A stretch of 7,838 bases of DNA from JAHQVK01 sp039819565 (lineage in GTDB: Bacteria; Myxococcota; Kuafuiibacteriia; Kuafuiibacteriales; Kuafuiibacteriaceae): assembly GCA_039819565.1 (NCBI GenBank), contig JBCBRU010000416.1:1-7838 (forward strand), in the 5' to 3' direction. Below the pieces are notes generated by a model, which worked only from the letters and a program-made list of their open reading frames with translations, was not told where the DNA came from and did not search any database. Below, piece by piece: positions 5,064-7,838 of the stretch (positions are counted from its first letter, which is position 1; each line of letters begins with the position of its first letter). Both the position numbers and the translations under genes were made by a program.

Positions 5064-6560
5064 TTAGGTGTCGGCGGCTCCGTCTCTTGCCAGCCCCACC
5101 AGCTTCTCGGCCAGGAGCTTCTGGACCGCCCCGGGGTCGGCCTGACCCTTTGTCTGCTTCATCACCTGACCCACGAAGAAGCCGGTCAGCTTCTTTTGCC
5201 CCTCGGCCAGCTTCTTGGCCTCCTTCGGGTGACTGCGGATCAGCGTGTCGAGCATGGGGCCCAACACCGCAGGGTCGCTGACCTGCTCGCCCTCGGCTTC
5301 GAGCAAGGCTTCAAGCGCACCTTCGCCCTTCCAGAGCTTGGCAAAGAGCTTCTTCATCTGGGCCGAAGAGATCTTGCCCTTCTCCTTGGCCTGCACGAGG
5401 GCCCCGAGGTCCTTGGGATCGAGCTTGGCGTCGGCGACGCCGGCCGGGTCGTCCTTCAGCTCGCGAAGCACCTCGGTCTTCACGAGGTGAGCGACGGGCA
5501 CGGCCAGATCGATGAGCTCCCCGACCGCCGCGTCGTAGAAGTCGGCCACGGCCCGCTCCTCGGCGAAGGTCGAGGCCACATCCTCCGGGACCTTCCAGAC
5601 GTCGATCCAGCGCTGGCGCCGAGCGGCGGGCAGCTCCGGAAGCTCGGTCCGGAGTCGGTCGATGGTGGACCGAGCGACGATCAGCGGGGGGAGGTCCGGG
5701 TCGGGGAAGTAGCGATAGTCCTCCGCTTCCTCCTTCGAGCGCATGCTCCGGGTCTGGCGTTTGTCGGCGTCATAGAGGCGCGTCTCCTGGGTCACCGTAC
5801 CCCCTTCGTCGAGGATACGCGCGTGGCGGAGGATCTCGACGTCAATGGCCTGCTCGATGAACCGAAAGGAGTTGATGTTCTTCAGCTCCACCCGGCGGCC
5901 GAGTGGAGTGGTGCCGCGGGGCCGGAGGCTCACGTTCGCATCGCAGCGAAAGCTGCCTTGCTCGAGATTTCCATCGCAGACGTCGAGGGCGCGGAGGATA
6001 GCCCGCAGCTCCCGGAGATACTGGGCGGACTCGGCGGACCCGCGCAGATCGGGGTCCGACACGATCTCGATGAGAGGGACCCCAGCCCGGGAGAAGTCCA
6101 CGAGAGACCGGGGCGAGCCGCGCACGTGCGTACTCTTTCCTGCGTCCTCCTCCATGTGGATGCGGGTGATGCCGACGGTGCGCGCGCTCCCGTCCGGAAG
6201 AGGCACGTCCAGGCTTCCTCCCTCGCAGATCGGCTCCTCGAACTGGGAGAGCTGATAGCCCTTGGGCAGGTCGGGGTAGAAATACTGCTTACGGGCCCAG
6301 ATGCTCCGCTCTCGGACGGTGCAGCCGAGGGCCAGGCCGGCCTTGATCGCCATCTCTACCGCGCGCTCGTTCAGCACCGGAAGAACGCCGGGGAGCCCGA
6401 CGCAGTAGGCCGTCACGGCCTGGTTGGGGTGCTCCGGATCGAAGCGATTCGGGGCGGGCGAGAAGAGCTTCGACGACGTCTTTAGCTGCGCGTGGACCTC
6501 CAGCCCGATGACCGGCTCGTACTTGGCGAGCGCTTCGTCGAGCGTGGCCGAGACACCCAT
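5064..6560 (-). CDS. gatB: Aspartyl/glutamyl-tRNA amidotransferase subunit B
   Basis: GatB binds the misacylated tRNA in the GatCAB complex, activates Glu-tRNA(Gln) or Asp-tRNA(Asn), and completes amidation with ammonia from GatA. This 498-aa protein is full length. It has YEPVIGLEVHAQLKTSSKLF (14-33), CVGLPGVLPVLN (53-64), RKQYFYPDLPKGYQLSQFE (90-108), the IHMEEDAGKS motif (134-143), LVDFSRAGVPLIEIVSDPD (153-171), FRCDANVSLRP (204-214), ELKNINSFRFIEQAI (225-239) and RSKEEAEDYRYFPDPDLPPL (274-293). The C-terminal YqeY-like tRNA-binding domain covers about 330-492, with GKISSAQMKKLFAKLW and GFFVGQVMKQTKGQADP. One signature position is unusual: DFSR where DFNR or DYNR is normal. The start at 6560 gives the usual N-terminus but lacks a clear Shine-Dalgarno sequence. 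gatA and gatC are not next to it on the sides visible here. Very high third-position GC marks it as native core sequence. Confidence 0.97.
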   Translation of the reverse strand: MGVSATLDEALAKYEPVIGLEVHAQLKTSSKLFSPAPNRFDPEHPNQAVTAYCVGLPGVLPVLNERAVEMAIKAGLALGCTVRERSIWARKQYFYPDLPKGYQLSQFEEPICEGGSLDVPLPDGSARTVGITRIHMEEDAGKSTHVRGSPRSLVDFSRAGVPLIEIVSDPDLRGSAESAQYLRELRAILRALDVCDGNLEQGSFRCDANVSLRPRGTTPLGRRVELKNINSFRFIEQAIDVEILRHARILDEGGTVTQETRLYDADKRQTRSMRSKEEAEDYRYFPDPDLPPLIVARSTIDRLRTELPELPAARRQRWIDVWKVPEDVASTFAEERAVADFYDAAVGELIDLAVPVAHLVKTEVLRELKDDPAGVADAKLDPKDLGALVQAKEKGKISSAQMKKLFAKLWKGEGALEALLEAEGEQVSDPAVLGPMLDTLIRSHPKEAKKLAEGQKKLTGFFVGQVMKQTKGQADPGAVQKLLAEKLVGLARDGAADT

Positions 6561-6672
6561 GCGCGGAAGCTAGTACTGCTCGATGCCAGGTGCCTACCGC
6601 GAACGGCCTGACCCCATTGCGCTCCCGCACGGTGGGTGACATTCCTACCCGACGCCCCGGCGCCTGACACCC

Positions 6673-7838
6673 ATGGATACCCTGAGAAAATACACCGGCC
6701 TCGATTGGGGCTTCTGGATGCTCTGCTTGATGGAGATGTGGGAGCGGCTCGCCTACTACGGCGTCCGTCTCGTCGTGGCCGTGTACATCGCCCAGGCCGA
6801 CGAGCCCGGAGGTCTCCATCTCACCCAGGCCGACAAGGGGACCATCTACTTTTGGTGGTTCATGTTCCAGTCGGTGCTGCCGTCCTTCACCGGGGGCTTC
6901 GCGGACCGCTACGGATACAAACGGACCATCTTCGTCAGTATCGTTCTCAAGCTCCTTGGCTACGTGATGATGGCTAACTTGCGCAGCTATTGGGGCTTCT
7001 TCGCGGGGACGATGATGCTGGCCACCGGCACCGCGATCTTCAAGCCCGGGATTCAGGGCTCCCTCGCCCAGAGCCTCAACCGCAGCAACGCGAGTAAGGG
7101 CTGGGGAGTCTTCTACTGGCTGGTCAACGTCGGAGCGCTGATCGGTGGCCCTCTTGCGGGGCAGCTGCGCGACTGGGGCTGGCCGGCCGTGTTCTATGGC
7201 TGCGCGGTGATCGTATCCCTCAACTTCATCATGCTCTTCACCTACGAAGAGGTGGAGTCGAACTATCAGGGCGCGCAGGATCCGGTGCGGGTCTTTATCG
7301 ATACCATCAAGAACATCGTCGAGCCCCGCCTCGTGGCTTGGCTCGTCATCATGAGCGGCTTCTGGCTGATGATGTATCAGCTTTGGGATCTCCACCCCAA
7401 CTTCATCACCGACTGGATCGACTCGCGTTCGGTGGTGGCGGCGCTCAGTTTGCCGGAGAGCTGGACCACGCTCACGGAGCGGGGGCTACAGATAAAACAG
7501 GAGATCCTCATCAGCCTCAATTCGCTGATGATCGTCCTCTTCATGGTGCCGGTGAGCATCCTGGTGGCCAAGATGCGAACCCTCACCGCGATGGTGTACG
7601 GGATGACGATCGCCACCATGGGTATCCTCGTCTCGGGCGACTACCGCAACGGTTGGATCTTCGTCCTCGGCGTGGTGCTCTTTTCCTGCGGGGAGATGCT
7701 CACCGGCCCCAAGAAACAAGAGTACTTGGGGCTCATCGCTCCCCCCGGAAAGAAGGGCCTCTACCTGGGCTACGTCAATATCCCCGTCGGTATTGGGGGC
7801 GGGTTCGGCGCCCTCTTGGCGGGCTGGCTCTACGGGCA
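6673..7838 (+). CDS. POT/PTR2-family proton-coupled peptide transporter, N-terminal 388 residues (cut by window edge)
   Basis: This is an inner-membrane symporter of the major facilitator superfamily; POT members import di- and tripeptides with protons. The frame is open from ATG 6673 to the window end. The proton-coupling ExxER motif is EMWER at 21-25, followed by the typical YYGVR. GGFADRYGYKRTIF (74-87) is the MFS loop between helices 2 and 3. IFKPGIQG (122-129) carries the conserved helix-4 Lys124. FYWLVNVGALIGGPLAG (147-163) matches the PTR2 signature. CGEMLTGPKKQEYLGLIAP (339-357) holds the Glu341 typical of helix 10. At least nine hydrophobic segments are visible. Family members usually have Asn after FKP, and here it is Gly, as in a divergent bacterial subgroup; the substrate may therefore differ from simple peptides. 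The gene diverges from gatB with 112 bp between starts. I see no good ribosome-binding site, so the start could be a few codons off. Confidence 0.9.
   Translation, partial: MDTLRKYTGLDWGFWMLCLMEMWERLAYYGVRLVVAVYIAQADEPGGLHLTQADKGTIYFWWFMFQSVLPSFTGGFADRYGYKRTIFVSIVLKLLGYVMMANLRSYWGFFAGTMMLATGTAIFKPGIQGSLAQSLNRSNASKGWGVFYWLVNVGALIGGPLAGQLRDWGWPAVFYGCAVIVSLNFIMLFTYEEVESNYQGAQDPVRVFIDTIKNIVEPRLVAWLVIMSGFWLMMYQLWDLHPNFITDWIDSRSVVAALSLPESWTTLTERGLQIKQEILISLNSLMIVLFMVPVSILVAKMRTLTAMVYGMTIATMGILVSGDYRNGWIFVLGVVLFSCGEMLTGPKKQEYLGLIAPPGKKGLYLGYVNIPVGIGGGFGALLAGWLYG

Noticed and set aside
5058..6485. 475-codon open plus-strand frame antisense to gatB
   Set aside because: It mirrors the gatB codon pattern, its Leu/Gly/Glu-rich translation has no recognisable domain, and gatB is unmistakable on the other strand.
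6289..7395. 368-codon minus-strand frame spanning the gatB start and the transporter
   Set aside because: It overlaps two genuine genes in the wrong frame, and its His/Glu-rich translation is typical of antisense membrane-protein genes.

Overview
The window is GC-rich bacterial chromosome. By eye it is a little over 60% GC, with strong G/C third-position bias in the housekeeping gene. It carries seven genes: five complete reading frames (one broken by an internal stop) and two cut by the window edges. There are no RNA genes, insertion sequences or CRISPR arrays that I can support. The gatB gene shows that the host uses the indirect amidotransferase route to Gln-tRNA and/or Asn-tRNA. Together with an aerobe-style acyl-CoA metabolism set, this suggests a soil or marine bacterium of the Myxococcota or a similar high-GC lineage, but the taxonomic guess is weak.

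Left part (1-2051): the N-terminus of a LysR-type regulator (minus strand) diverges from an acyl-CoA dehydrogenase (plus strand). The dehydrogenase runs tail-to-tail, with no spacer, into a TetR-type regulator on the minus strand. The TetR frame has an in-frame TGA at codon 137. The same frame continues for 54 more residues of convincing TetR C-terminus and stops exactly against the dehydrogenase stop codon, so the gene looks like a recent nonsense allele or a sequence error.

Middle part (2167-5027): the most informative gene is a 4-hydroxybutyryl-CoA dehydratase / vinylacetyl-CoA delta-isomerase homologue (abfD type, minus strand). All four [4Fe-4S] ligands (Cys, Cys, His, Cys) are present. 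It is transcribed away from a zinc-free medium-chain dehydrogenase/reductase (quinone oxidoreductase / enoyl reductase type, plus strand). Between them lies a 329-bp gene-free region. It holds two back-to-back promoter-like elements with overlapping -35 boxes, each followed immediately by an inverted repeat. One of these is a 20-nt perfect palindrome, 9+9 around a CC centre. This looks like a repressor-controlled divergent promoter, and the neighbouring TetR protein is the obvious candidate repressor.

Right part (5064-7838): a canonical gatB (minus strand) diverges from a POT/PTR2-family peptide transporter (plus strand) that runs off the window. These look like ordinary chromosome bordering the accessory acyl-CoA module.

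Working model (inference): abfD, tetR, the MDR reductase and possibly the acyl-CoA dehydrogenase form a small regulated module for a C4 or related hydroxyacyl-/enoyl-CoA. In the classical reaction AbfD converts 4-hydroxybutyryl-CoA to crotonyl-CoA. The reductase and dehydrogenase are of the right type to interconvert enoyl- and acyl-CoA, but their substrates cannot be read from sequence alone. abfD and tetR have visibly lower GC3 than gatB, which would fit acquisition from elsewhere.
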